IMG/VR virus record: IMGVR_UViG_3300027631_000014
Coordinates: 1 to 64,000 of that record
Source of the DNA: a virus
Strand: one strand, 5' to 3'
DNA length: 64,000 nt
Shown: one piece after another, positions 53,081-61,018 of the stretch
How positions within the stretch are numbered: position 1 is the stretch's first letter
How the letters are laid out: each line of letters starts with the position of its first letter
Position numbers and translations under genes: made by a program
The notes under the pieces: model-generated
Database searches by the model: none
What the model was told of the DNA's origin: nothing
What the model saw: only the letters and a program-made list of their open reading frames with translations

Positions 53081-53474
53081 AACAATACCTGTAAAATACA
53101 ATGACGAAATTGTTGGATATACAACAGACGAAGGAAAGACAATTCAATTTAATGATAGCGATGCATCAAAAAGGGTGAACGAAATGCTTAGTCAAAAACA
53201 AACGGTATGGGTTTCATCAAGAGCGATTGGTGAAATTAAAAGTGACAACACGGTTGAAGAAAAAGAAAAGATATCATACGATATATCACACTTTGAAAAC
53301 ACAACGATAAAACAATTGAAAGTTATGAATAAAGAACAAGCAAAAGACGCACTAATTGAAGTGCTAATGAATCAAGTAATGGACTTATCAATGATGTCTA
53401 AAATTGAATTAGGTGATGATGTAATCGCTGAAATTAAACGACTAAAAGAAATTATTAATGATCAGACTCATTAA
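53073..53474 (+). CDS. Unknown protein
   Basis: 133 residues. The first 65 residues are beta-like (IPVKYNDEIVGYTTDEGKTI, then QKQTVWVSSRAIGEI), followed by a helical, acidic half (MNKEQAKDALIEVLMNQVMD). No Cys or membrane segment. It overlaps the genes on both sides by 8 and 17 bases, in a run of small overlapping ORFs before the thymidylate synthase gene. Not recognised. Confidence 0.65.
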   Translation: MSKTIPVKYNDEIVGYTTDEGKTIQFNDSDASKRVNEMLSQKQTVWVSSRAIGEIKSDNTVEEKEKISYDISHFENTTIKQLKVMNKEQAKDALIEVLMNQVMDLSMMSKIELGDDVIAEIKRLKEIINDQTH

Positions 53475-53658
53475 AACACAAGAAGAACTTGAAGCATATC
53501 AAAAAGAGGTTCGTAACAGACAGTACGAAACAAATCCTGTGACAGCTGAGTTTGGTGATGGATTTGATAATCTAGAACCTTACAATTTTGATATTGAATA
53601 CATAAAAATAACAAGAGTTGATAATCACGAAATTATAGAACGAGTAAAATATGAATAA
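53458..53658 (+). CDS. Unknown small protein
   Basis: 66 residues, charged, starting with a helix (MIRLIKTQEELEAYQKEVRN) and ending in strands (NFDIEYIKITRVDNHEIIER). The first four residues MIRL match the start of the ORF at 55933, but the rest differs. Overlaps both neighbours. Not recognised. Confidence 0.55.
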   Translation: MIRLIKTQEELEAYQKEVRNRQYETNPVTAEFGDGFDNLEPYNFDIEYIKITRVDNHEIIERVKYE

Positions 53659-53806
53659 CCTAGATAAACTGACAGTAGATAAAGTGGATAAATTTCTTAA
53701 AGAATTGTCTGAGGCGAATGTCGGTATAAGAAGAAAGTTATTAGCCATGAAAAAATTTTTAGAGAAAGAAACTATATTATTAAATAACAATGAACAAACT
53801 AAATAA
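53651..53806 (+). CDS. Unknown small helical protein
   Basis: 51 codons (MNNLDKLTVDKVDKFLKELS..., ending NNNEQTK), a charged amphipathic helix. It overlaps the previous stop by 8 bases and the next ORF by 17. The first residues N-x-L-D-K recur in the next genes, so this may be part of a series with duplicated starts. Support is the overlap pattern and the intact frame; translation is not certain. Confidence 0.5.
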   Translation: MNNLDKLTVDKVDKFLKELSEANVGIRRKLLAMKKFLEKETILLNNNEQTK

Positions 53807-54044
53807 AACATACACAGACCCATTTCTAGGAGAAATAGAACTTTTAAAAGTTGGTGAAACATCTATGAACCTTATGGGTGAATCGGTAGTTCATACAATA
53901 TACACAGACAAATTTAATGGACATTACTATATTGATACTTGGACTACAACAGGGGGTGACCCAATTCCAATGAAGATAATACCTAAACGAGTAATAGATA
54001 AAATAATTCAAATAGAAAACGAAAAATTACCAAATGGAAAATAA
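53790..54044 (+). CDS. Unknown small protein with NKLNKTYTD start
   Basis: 84 residues, beta-rich (FLGEIELLKVGETSMNLMGE, HTIYTDKFNGHYYIDTWTTT) with a helical end. The first ten codons resemble those of thymidylate synthase (MNKLDKQYTD), including at DNA level (ACACAGACC). The middle has the look of a small phage protein that reads as a strand-turn-strand fold. Overlaps both neighbours by 11-17 bases. Not recognised. Confidence 0.6.
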   Translation: MNKLNKTYTDPFLGEIELLKVGETSMNLMGESVVHTIYTDKFNGHYYIDTWTTTGGDPIPMKIIPKRVIDKIIQIENEKLPNGK

Positions 54045-54477
54045 ACTAGATAAAGAACTAATAACACTAACAAAAAGTGATGTAATGTTTCTTATAGCAA
54101 GTGCTATGGGTTATGGATGGAATGAAGCATCTTCACATAGAAGTATTGAAGAATGTAATAAACGAAAAGAATTAGAACAAGAAAGATTACTTGAATGGAC
54201 TATACATTTATCTAATGGATTTCTTAAAGAACATACTCATCACAACCCATATGAAATGTATGATGTGAGTAAGGTTGAAAAATTAAAAGAAAAGTATAAC
54301 TTTGAATTGATTGATGATGTAACTCATAGGATTAATGATAAACCTTATTTTGTAGAAAGTTACAATTCTGGTTTAATGCAATTTTTAGAGTCGTACAAAG
54401 ATAAAAAAATGTACATTTATAGTAAATCATTACCACTCAAGCCTTGGGCCACCACTATTAGAGCAATTGTAATTTAA
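54034..54477 (+). CDS. Unknown protein
   Basis: 147 residues. The N-terminus again has N-K-L-D-K. Helical overall: TLTKSDVMFLIASAMGYGWN, then a long charged helix. The His-rich KEHTHHNPYEMYD at about 68-80 could bind a metal, but no known motif fits. The C-terminus is basic and hydrophobic (SLPLKPWATTIRAIVI). It ends one base before the thymidylate synthase start. Not recognised. Confidence 0.6.
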   Translation: MENKLDKELITLTKSDVMFLIASAMGYGWNEASSHRSIEECNKRKELEQERLLEWTIHLSNGFLKEHTHHNPYEMYDVSKVEKLKEKYNFELIDDVTHRINDKPYFVESYNSGLMQFLESYKDKKMYIYSKSLPLKPWATTIRAIVI

Positions 54478-54478
54478 A

Positions 54479-55918
54479 ATGAATAAACTAGATAAACAAT
54501 ACACAGACCTACTCCAAGACATCTTAGATAATGGAGTAACAAAAAGTGACCGTACAGGCACAGGAACGCTATCAGTATTCGGAAGACAGATTCGTCATAA
54601 AATGAGTGATGGGTTTCCTTTACTCACAACTAAAAAGATGGCTTGGAAATCAGTGGTAACTGAATTGTTATGGTTTTTAAGAGGAGATACCAACATCAAA
54701 TACCTTGTAGATAATGGTTGTCATATTTGGGACGGTGATGTGTATAAGAATTACAGAAGTAAAGCCTCTATGAGTAACGATAAAGATTGTTTAGTTAGAC
54801 AAGAAGAAGGTTCGTTGCTTAAAGAAATGAGACTTTTTACACAAGAAGAATTCATCAACAAAATAAAAACAGATGATGAGTTTGCTAATAAGTGGGGTGA
54901 TTTAGGTCCCGTGTATGGGAAGCAATGGAGGAGTTGGGGTGAAAGATATTCATCTTGGGAAAAATTTGAAGGTGGGATTGTTCCTGATGGTGTAGAAATA
55001 AAAAGTTTTGTACACAAAGGATTAATGACAAGAAAAAAAATAAAAGGTATAGACCAAATCGCAAACCTTATCAACGACCTTAAAACAAACCCAGACTCAA
55101 GACGATTAATGGTTTCAGCTTGGAATGTTGGAGAATTGGATTCAATGGTTCTTCCACCATGTCATTATGGATTTCAAGTTTATACAAGAGAGTTGAGTTA
55201 TGAAGAAAGATGTGATGTGTTTCAATTTACTACTGATTTCAACAAGGAAACCAGAGAACACCTTAAAGAATTCAATAATGATATTATGAATGACTATAAC
55301 ACCCCAACACGAGCAATCTCTCTAATGTGGAATCAACGTTCAGTAGATACATTCTTAGGTTTACCATTCAATATAGCATCTTATGGTTTACTATTAGAAA
55401 TCATCGCTAAAGCAGTTAATATGGTTCCTGATGAGCTAATTGGAAATTTAGGTGATGTACACCTTTACAGTAACCATGTTGAACAAGCAAAGGAACAGAT
55501 TGGTAGAGAGCTGAGTTTAGAAGAAGTTAAAAAAATCTATATTGATTGGAGCTTGTTAAAAAGTTCTGGAGGTTATGCTGGTGATATTAAAGCAGATATT
55601 TGTGAATTCACTAATCAGATATTTATTGATGGGTGGAAAAATAATAAAGACCCTTTCACAGGTAAACCTTTAATTGAACTTGAATGTTTTTTATTAAACT
55701 CCATTCACACAAGGCAACCATTCCCATTACCAACATTAAACATCAATGCAGAGTTCTGGCCAACAGAAAATGGTTCATGTGGAGAAGGACCATTAGATGC
55801 TATAGCAATATTTAACGGATTTAAAGATGATAATTTTTGTAAATGTTTATTAGAGGAAGATATACAATTAAGTAATTATGTATCTCATCCAAGCATTAAA
55901 GCACCTTTATCAAATTAG
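54479..55918 (+). CDS. thyA: Thymidylate synthase (ThyA type) with large insertions
   Basis: 479 residues, against 264 in E. coli ThyA. The core is complete: DRTGTGTLSVFG (24-35), LLWFLRGDTNI, DLGPVYGKQWRSW (141-153), PDSRRLMVSAWNVGELD, catalytic C228 in PPCHYGFQ, QRSVDTFLGLPFNIASYG and HLYSNHVEQ. Extra segments lie at about 85-140, 153-190, 236-285 and 342-415. Two of these share motifs with the ORF at 52559. It methylates dUMP to dTMP using methylene-tetrahydrofolate, joining the nrd genes in nucleotide supply. The gene's 3' end is duplicated at 56402. Confidence 0.9.
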   Translation: MNKLDKQYTDLLQDILDNGVTKSDRTGTGTLSVFGRQIRHKMSDGFPLLTTKKMAWKSVVTELLWFLRGDTNIKYLVDNGCHIWDGDVYKNYRSKASMSNDKDCLVRQEEGSLLKEMRLFTQEEFINKIKTDDEFANKWGDLGPVYGKQWRSWGERYSSWEKFEGGIVPDGVEIKSFVHKGLMTRKKIKGIDQIANLINDLKTNPDSRRLMVSAWNVGELDSMVLPPCHYGFQVYTRELSYEERCDVFQFTTDFNKETREHLKEFNNDIMNDYNTPTRAISLMWNQRSVDTFLGLPFNIASYGLLLEIIAKAVNMVPDELIGNLGDVHLYSNHVEQAKEQIGRELSLEEVKKIYIDWSLLKSSGGYAGDIKADICEFTNQIFIDGWKNNKDPFTGKPLIELECFLLNSIHTRQPFPLPTLNINAEFWPTENGSCGEGPLDAIAIFNGFKDDNFCKCLLEEDIQLSNYVSHPSIKAPLSN

Positions 55919-55930
55919 CGATATTTATTA
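55895..55930 (+). repeat. Direct repeat, copy 1 (end of thyA plus leader)
   Basis: ATTAAAGCACCTTTATCAAA runs into the thyA stop and continues to ATATTTATTA. It matches 56402-56438 with a few changes. The two copies bracket the ORF at 55933. Confidence 0.8.
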
Positions 55931-55932
55931 GT

Positions 55933-56403
55933 ATGATACGATTAATTGATTTATTAAGAGAAGTCGGTGAAGGAACATCCCAAACGTATAAGTGGGAAGA
56001 GTTATCATCTGATAGATGGTTTACAATTGTCAGTTTTACAACTGATTCTGAAACTGAGTATCAAGTTGAGCTAGAGTATTTTAAGAGTAGTTTCCCATTT
56101 GCAACTGGGTTACCTGGAATTGCACTAGAATTTGTAGCTAAACTTAAAGGAGAGGATGAGTTTTCAAACACTGTCGTAACAAATAAAGGAGAGGTGTATA
56201 AGGTAATGGCTACTATAGTTAATATAGTTCAGCAATACTTAAAAGACAATAAGATTATTACATATACACCAGAGAAGAAGGCGGGAGAAGAGTTTGGTAA
56301 GAAGAGAGATAGTTTGTATAAAGCATTTATTACTAAAAAGTTTCCTAATGTGGAGTTTAAACAAGTGGGAGAGGTGATAATAGCAATCTTACCCAATCAT
56401 TAA
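55933..56403 (+). CDS. Unknown protein with LLRE leader peptide, flanked by direct repeats
   Basis: 156 residues. Leader MIRLIDLLREVGEG resembles MIKLTNLLKEI of the ORF at 43259, and RDSLYKAFITKKFPNV (125-140) matches that protein's C-terminal motif, so the two are paralogues. L-L-R-E would suit the prohead protease specificity (L-x-E). The middle is beta-rich (YQVELEYFKSSFPF, IALEFVAKL). The gene is bracketed by a 36-base direct repeat made of the thyA end and its following motif, which points to insertion. Function unknown. Confidence 0.75.
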   Translation: MIRLIDLLREVGEGTSQTYKWEELSSDRWFTIVSFTTDSETEYQVELEYFKSSFPFATGLPGIALEFVAKLKGEDEFSNTVVTNKGEVYKVMATIVNIVQQYLKDNKIITYTPEKKAGEEFGKKRDSLYKAFITKKFPNVEFKQVGEVIIAILPNH

Positions 56404-56438
56404 TAAAGCACCTTTATCGAATTAAGTTATATTTATTA
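56402..56438 (+). repeat. Direct repeat, copy 2
   Basis: AATAAAGCACCTTTATCGAA, then ATTAAGTTATATTTATTA. It repeats 55895-55930 outside any reading frame, so it looks like a duplicated remnant of the thyA 3' end. Confidence 0.8.
56430..56437 (+). promoter_or_regulatory. Late-type motif (variant TATTTATT) before endolysin gene
   Basis: TATATTTATTATAAAACATAA, 13 bases before the amidase ATG, part of repeat copy 2. A matching variant lies at 55922 before the ORF at 55933. No -33 box at the 19-base spacing. Confidence 0.45.
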
Positions 56439-56450
56439 TAAAACATAACC

Positions 56451-57110
56451 ATGAAACTAACACAAACATCATTCCCAGCAACACAGTATTTTACTGAGGA
56501 ACACCCAAAAACACAAATATATTTACATCACACCGCTGGAAACCCAGATCCATTTGGAACATTTGGTTGGTGGACAAACAATCCTGAAAGAGTTGCAACA
56601 TGCGTAAGTGTTGGAGGAAAGCCAAAAGTAAACTCTAAATGGGAAGATGGCGAAATAGTACAAGGATTCTCAAGTAAACAATGGGCTTACCATTTAGGAC
56701 TAAAGCAAGACGTATTCAGCTACAATGGAGTACCTTACAAGTCACTAGACAAAATATCAATTGGTATTGAAATATGTAATTGGGGTCAACTATCTTACAC
56801 AAATGGTAAATACTATAATTACGTTGGAGGTGTTGTTAAAGCTGATGAAGTATGTGAACTTGAAACTCCATTTAAAAAATATAAATTCTTTCATAACTAC
56901 ACAGATGCTCAAATTGAGGCAGTTAGAGAGTTGTTAGTGTTATGGAATTTAAAATACAACATTCCTTTAAAATACAATGAAGATGTTTGGGATATAAGTA
57001 AACGTGCTTTAAAAGGCGAACCGGGTGTTTACACCCACAACAGTGTTCGTAAAGACAAAGTAGATATCTATCCTCATCCTAAAATGATTGCAATGTGGAA
57101 ATCTTTATAG
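56451..57110 (+). CDS. N-acetylmuramoyl-L-alanine amidase (Amidase_2), endolysin
   Basis: 219 residues. Zinc ligand His lies in IYLHHTAGN (H26 or H27), with later HNSVRKDKVDIYPHPK near the C-terminus giving the His and Lys/Asp seen in T7-lysozyme-like amidases. WAYHLGL and SIGIEICNWG are family strands. It cuts the bond between muramic acid and the stem peptide to lyse the host. No signal peptide, so it would need a holin. A late-type motif before it fits late lysis timing. Confidence 0.88.
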   Translation: MKLTQTSFPATQYFTEEHPKTQIYLHHTAGNPDPFGTFGWWTNNPERVATCVSVGGKPKVNSKWEDGEIVQGFSSKQWAYHLGLKQDVFSYNGVPYKSLDKISIGIEICNWGQLSYTNGKYYNYVGGVVKADEVCELETPFKKYKFFHNYTDAQIEAVRELLVLWNLKYNIPLKYNEDVWDISKRALKGEPGVYTHNSVRKDKVDIYPHPKMIAMWKSL

Positions 57111-57137
57111 TAAATTAAATTAACAAATATTTTAAAG

Positions 57138-57162
57138 AGGCTTGGTTTACCAAGCCTTTTTT
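57138..57162 (+). terminator. Terminator after endolysin gene
   Basis: AGGCTTGG (57138-57145) pairs perfectly with CCAAGCCT (57150-57157), four-base loop, followed by TTTTT. The left arm contains the -33 box of the next promoter. Confidence 0.88.
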
Positions 57163-57172
57163 CTTATATTTA
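57141..57172 (+). promoter_or_regulatory. Host-type promoter overlapping terminator, for mazG-like and DNA polymerase genes
   Basis: CTTGG (57141-57145), 19 bases, TATATTTA (57165-57172), 16 bases before ATG 57189 (AATAAAGTTATGG). Confidence 0.65.
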
Positions 57173-57188
57173 AATAAAAAATAAAGTT

Positions 57189-57665
57189 ATGGAAAAAAAA
57201 CAAATACCATTTATCTCCGAAGTAGAGACATTTAATGAAGTAATGGGTAAAGGTTGGCAGAACAGAACTACTCCAACTATTGATCCTAAAGATGCACAAT
57301 TTGTAATTGACTTCATAACTGAAGAACTTGATGAATTAAAGCAAGCAGTAGAAGAAAACGACATAGTAGGAGTATTAGATGCTATATTAGATATTACTTA
57401 TGTAGGATTAGGAAATGGTGCTTTGGTGTTTGGTTTAAAAGATAAAATCGAACCAGGTTATGCTGAAGTACAAGCATCTAATTTATCTAAGGTTTGTAAA
57501 ACAGAAGAAGAAGCAAATCAAACAGTTATTAAACGTTCTAAAGAACAAGATGAACCATGTCACTTTGAAAAAATAGGAGACTATTGGATTGTGTATAGAA
57601 CTAGGGATATGAAGGTAATGAAATCAATAAATTATTTTAAACCAGATTTAAAGAAATTCTTTTAA
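57189..57665 (+). CDS. MazG-like nucleotide pyrophosphohydrolase
   Basis: 158 residues. The all-alpha NTP pyrophosphatase signature is E45-E46-x2-E49 in ITEELDELKQ and D64/D68 in VLDAILDITY, which together bind Mg. KIEPGYAEVQASNLSKV is a typical later motif. Phage MazG-type enzymes hydrolyse NTPs or dNTPs; the exact substrate cannot be read here. It begins the operon with the DNA polymerase gene, three bases apart, so a role in nucleotide pool control is likely. Confidence 0.85.
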   Translation: MEKKQIPFISEVETFNEVMGKGWQNRTTPTIDPKDAQFVIDFITEELDELKQAVEENDIVGVLDAILDITYVGLGNGALVFGLKDKIEPGYAEVQASNLSKVCKTEEEANQTVIKRSKEQDEPCHFEKIGDYWIVYRTRDMKVMKSINYFKPDLKKFF

Positions 57666-57668
57666 TAA

Positions 57669-60257
57669 ATGTATCAATCAATTTACTACGATTTTAGTAC
57701 TTATACTTATCACTTAAGAGATGATAAATTAGGATGGTCTGAATTTCAGTACCAACCTACTTATTGGAGACGAGTTGATGAATGGCAAGAAAATGCTCAA
57801 CCTGTATTAACAGGAGGATGGGCTGTTCCTACTAAAAAATATAGTAAAGAAGATACTAACTTGTTAGAAAAAGATATTAGTAAAGAGTTACTTGTATTGA
57901 GGGAACTATATTACAAACTTGATGATGTAGTACCTTCATTCCATAACATTGTCCATTTAGATATTGAGATTGAAATGGGAGGAGCATTAACACCAGAATA
58001 TGTTAAAGCTGCTCCTATGCCCATTACTTCTATTGCTTTAATAGATATGACTACAAAAACAAAAATATGTTTTATTGTAGACAAAAGCAAAGAAATAGAA
58101 GAATATAATCAAGAAGGTAAACATATCATTCCTTGCCATTCAGAAAAAGAACTAATTAAAAAATTCTTAGATAAATGGGAAGAACTAGATCCAACTATTG
58201 TAATAGGATGGAATAGTGCTTACTTTGATATACCTTATGTTTACCATAGGTTTAAACAAGTAGTAGGTGGAGAACAAGTATTACGTTTATCTCCAATTAA
58301 GAAAATCAATGTAAGAGATTTTGCTGGTGAAACACAAATCACTATAGGAGGAATCAATCACTTAGATTACATGTTACTTCATAAAAAGTATATTATGAAG
58401 GAAGAGCCATCATATAAATTAAATGATATTGGTTTAAAATATGTTAAATTAGGTAAAATTGAATATGAAGGTAACTTAAATACGTTGTTTAAAAACGATT
58501 TAAATGCGTTTATAGAATATAATTTACGTGACGTAGAAATTATAGAGAAATTAGAGGAAAAGCTTAAATTTATTGAATTAACGATAATGATTTCCCACAT
58601 CTGTAATATACCTTATGAAAGTATTTACTACAACACTGTAATGAATGAGGGTGCTATTTTAAAGCATCTTAAACGTGAAGGTATTGTTTCACCAAATAAA
58701 CCAACTACTCACAATCCGATGCTAAAATCGAATACTGAGTCTTATGCTGGTGGGTATTTACTTGAACCCATACCCGGTTTGTATTTTGATGTTATTGATT
58801 TGGACTTTACCTCACTATATCCTTCCATTATTAAGTCACTTAATTTAGGTATTGAAACATTAGTAGGTCGAATTAGAGTAGAAGACAATCCAACTTATGA
58901 ACAAAACCACTCATTAGAAAAACTTAAATTAAGAGATCCTGATGAGAAAATTGTTGTTGAAAGATTAAATAAAGAAACCTACACTCTTAAATCAGCACAA
59001 ATCAAAATAGGAGACTTAATTAAATTAATTGAAAAAAATGATTACACAATAGCAGCATCAGGTGCTATGTTTAGGACTGATGAAAAAAGTGTTGTATCAA
59101 CTATTTTAGCAGGTTGGTTTGATAAACGAGAGCATTATAGAGGTTTAAAGAAAAAAGCAGGTGGAGAAGAGGATTGGGCAAATTATAAATTATATGACTT
59201 GTTCCAACACGCCTTTAAAATCTTACAAAATGCAATGTATGGTACATTTGCTATTCACGGATGGAGATATACTGATGGTCAATTAATTTGTAGTGCTGCT
59301 ATTACTAATTCAGGACAAAGACTAACTTGTGAATCAATTGACTTTGTTAACAATAAAATAAACACTGAATTAAAAGCAGAAAAACAACATATTTGCATTT
59401 CAGATACAGATTCACTTTATATAGTATTAGGTGACTTACTTAAACATAGATACCCAAATTTCAAACCTGAAGAGAAAAACGATAAAATATTATTACTAGC
59501 CCAGGAAATTCAAAACGAAGCAAATGCTGACTTAAATCGTATTTGTAAAAGTTTATTTAACATTGAACCAAACACCCACTACTTTCAATTAAAACAAGAG
59601 GTAATATGTGCTGGAGTATTAACTACAGGTAAACGAAGATATGCAATGTATGTTACTAATAAAGAAGGTGTTGCAGTAGAAGAACTAGACATGAAAGGAC
59701 TTGAATTAATGAAGTCTAATATGAATAAATTATTTAAAAAATTTGGAGAGGATTTTATTAAGAATATATTGTTTGGTAAACCTAAACCTGAAATAGATAA
59801 TGATATAATTACATTTTATAAAACATTAAAAACACTAGATCCTAGATCATTAGGTAAACCTACAGGGGTAAAACAAATTCATAACTACCATATACCTGCT
59901 AGATCAGGAGATATGTTTAGTTCATTTAGATTAAAAGCACCTGCAAATACAAAAGCAGCAGTACGTTACAATGACTTACTTAGATTTAAAAAACTAGATA
60001 AAAAGTATGAATCAATTATAGAGGGTGATAAATTGTTTATTATTAACTTAAAGAAAAATCCTTACAACTTAGAAACAATTGGTTTACCAAACGCCCAAGT
60101 ACCTCCTGTAATAGAAGAATTTGTTAAAACATATATTGATGTTGAGGAAATATTTGACTCGTTGTTAGCAAATAAGTTAAAGTCACTTTATGGAGATTTA
60201 AAATGGGATTTTCCAGCACTTAACCCAAATGTTAAAAAATTCTTTGCTTTCAACTAA
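57669..60257 (+). CDS. 43: Replicative DNA polymerase, family B (T4 gp43-like)
   Basis: 862 residues (T4 gp43 is 898). Exonuclease motifs: HLDIEIE with D98/E100, GWNSAYFDIPYV (180-191) and YNLRDVEII with D288. Polymerase motif A is DLDFTSLYPS (377-386), motif B KILQNAMYGTFA, motif C ISDTDSLYI near residue 578. Both activities therefore look intact. It copies phage DNA together with the clamp encoded just downstream. The C-terminus ends KKFFAFN and may dock the clamp. Confidence 0.95.
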   Translation: MYQSIYYDFSTYTYHLRDDKLGWSEFQYQPTYWRRVDEWQENAQPVLTGGWAVPTKKYSKEDTNLLEKDISKELLVLRELYYKLDDVVPSFHNIVHLDIEIEMGGALTPEYVKAAPMPITSIALIDMTTKTKICFIVDKSKEIEEYNQEGKHIIPCHSEKELIKKFLDKWEELDPTIVIGWNSAYFDIPYVYHRFKQVVGGEQVLRLSPIKKINVRDFAGETQITIGGINHLDYMLLHKKYIMKEEPSYKLNDIGLKYVKLGKIEYEGNLNTLFKNDLNAFIEYNLRDVEIIEKLEEKLKFIELTIMISHICNIPYESIYYNTVMNEGAILKHLKREGIVSPNKPTTHNPMLKSNTESYAGGYLLEPIPGLYFDVIDLDFTSLYPSIIKSLNLGIETLVGRIRVEDNPTYEQNHSLEKLKLRDPDEKIVVERLNKETYTLKSAQIKIGDLIKLIEKNDYTIAASGAMFRTDEKSVVSTILAGWFDKREHYRGLKKKAGGEEDWANYKLYDLFQHAFKILQNAMYGTFAIHGWRYTDGQLICSAAITNSGQRLTCESIDFVNNKINTELKAEKQHICISDTDSLYIVLGDLLKHRYPNFKPEEKNDKILLLAQEIQNEANADLNRICKSLFNIEPNTHYFQLKQEVICAGVLTTGKRRYAMYVTNKEGVAVEELDMKGLELMKSNMNKLFKKFGEDFIKNILFGKPKPEIDNDIITFYKTLKTLDPRSLGKPTGVKQIHNYHIPARSGDMFSSFRLKAPANTKAAVRYNDLLRFKKLDKKYESIIEGDKLFIINLKKNPYNLETIGLPNAQVPPVIEEFVKTYIDVEEIFDSLLANKLKSLYGDLKWDFPALNPNVKKFFAFN

Positions 60258-60273
60258 AAATTACTTATATTTA
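60242..60273 (+). promoter_or_regulatory. Host-type promoter for sliding clamp
   Basis: CTTTG (60242-60246, inside the polymerase gene), 19 bases, TATATTTA (60266-60273). The clamp ATG is only four bases further on, so the transcript could be leaderless or nearly so. Confidence 0.5.
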
Positions 60274-60277
60274 AATT

Positions 60278-61018
60278 ATGATATCAAAAATAGAATTACA
60301 AAATACAATTAGTAAATACTACCTAAACGGATTAGTAGAAGCAGTTAAATGGGAAATTAAAGATAAAAAACTAAGTGTAAAGTATACTTCACCAACCAAA
60401 GAAATGATTGGTGAAGTTACTCACACTAACTTTACTTTAGAAAACTCAACCATAGGTATTTCAAATACATCCCAACTACTAAAACTAATAGGAATTACAG
60501 GAGGAGATGTAATGTTAAATTACATTAAAAACAATAAAGTATTTACCAAACTAATCATTTCAGACAATCAATTTACAGCTAACTATACATTAGCAGATAT
60601 ATTAACTATCCCTAAAACAGGTGACTATGCTGGACCAGATGTTTACAACTTAGAAACATCACTTGATAAAGAGATGATATTGGCTTTAATTAAAGCAAAA
60701 TCTGCTTTAGATGATAGTAAAACAGTAATGTTAAAACCTACCACTGACATGGAAGGTGAGTTTTTATTAGAGTTAATATTTGGTGGTGATATAGAATATT
60801 CAAATAAAGTATCTTATTACTTACCTAACTTTGTTAAAAACAATGTACCGTATGACTTTACATTAGGGTTTAGTTCTGACTTACTTAAAGAAATATTAGT
60901 AGCAAATAAAGATGCTGAAAAAGCTAAAATGTCAATTAATTTAGAAGGTTTAATGAAATTGGAATTTGAAACAACAAACGTTAAATCAGTGTATTACATA
61001 GTCCAAAAAGAAATATAA
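60278..61018 (+). CDS. 45: Sliding clamp, T4 gp45-like
   Basis: 246 residues (T4 gp45 is 228). It has the two-domain beta-alpha pattern of PCNA-like clamps; the C-terminal half contains NNVPYDFTLGFSSDLLKEIL and ends LMKLEFETTNVKSVYYIVQK, as in gp45. It holds DNA polymerase on DNA and in T4 also activates late transcription with gp55 and gp33. No clamp loader gene (gp44/62) is recognised in this window. The stop overlaps the next ATG (TAATG). Confidence 0.88.
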   Translation: MISKIELQNTISKYYLNGLVEAVKWEIKDKKLSVKYTSPTKEMIGEVTHTNFTLENSTIGISNTSQLLKLIGITGGDVMLNYIKNNKVFTKLIISDNQFTANYTLADILTIPKTGDYAGPDVYNLETSLDKEMILALIKAKSALDDSKTVMLKPTTDMEGEFLLELIFGGDIEYSNKVSYYLPNFVKNNVPYDFTLGFSSDLLKEILVANKDAEKAKMSINLEGLMKLEFETTNVKSVYYIVQKEI

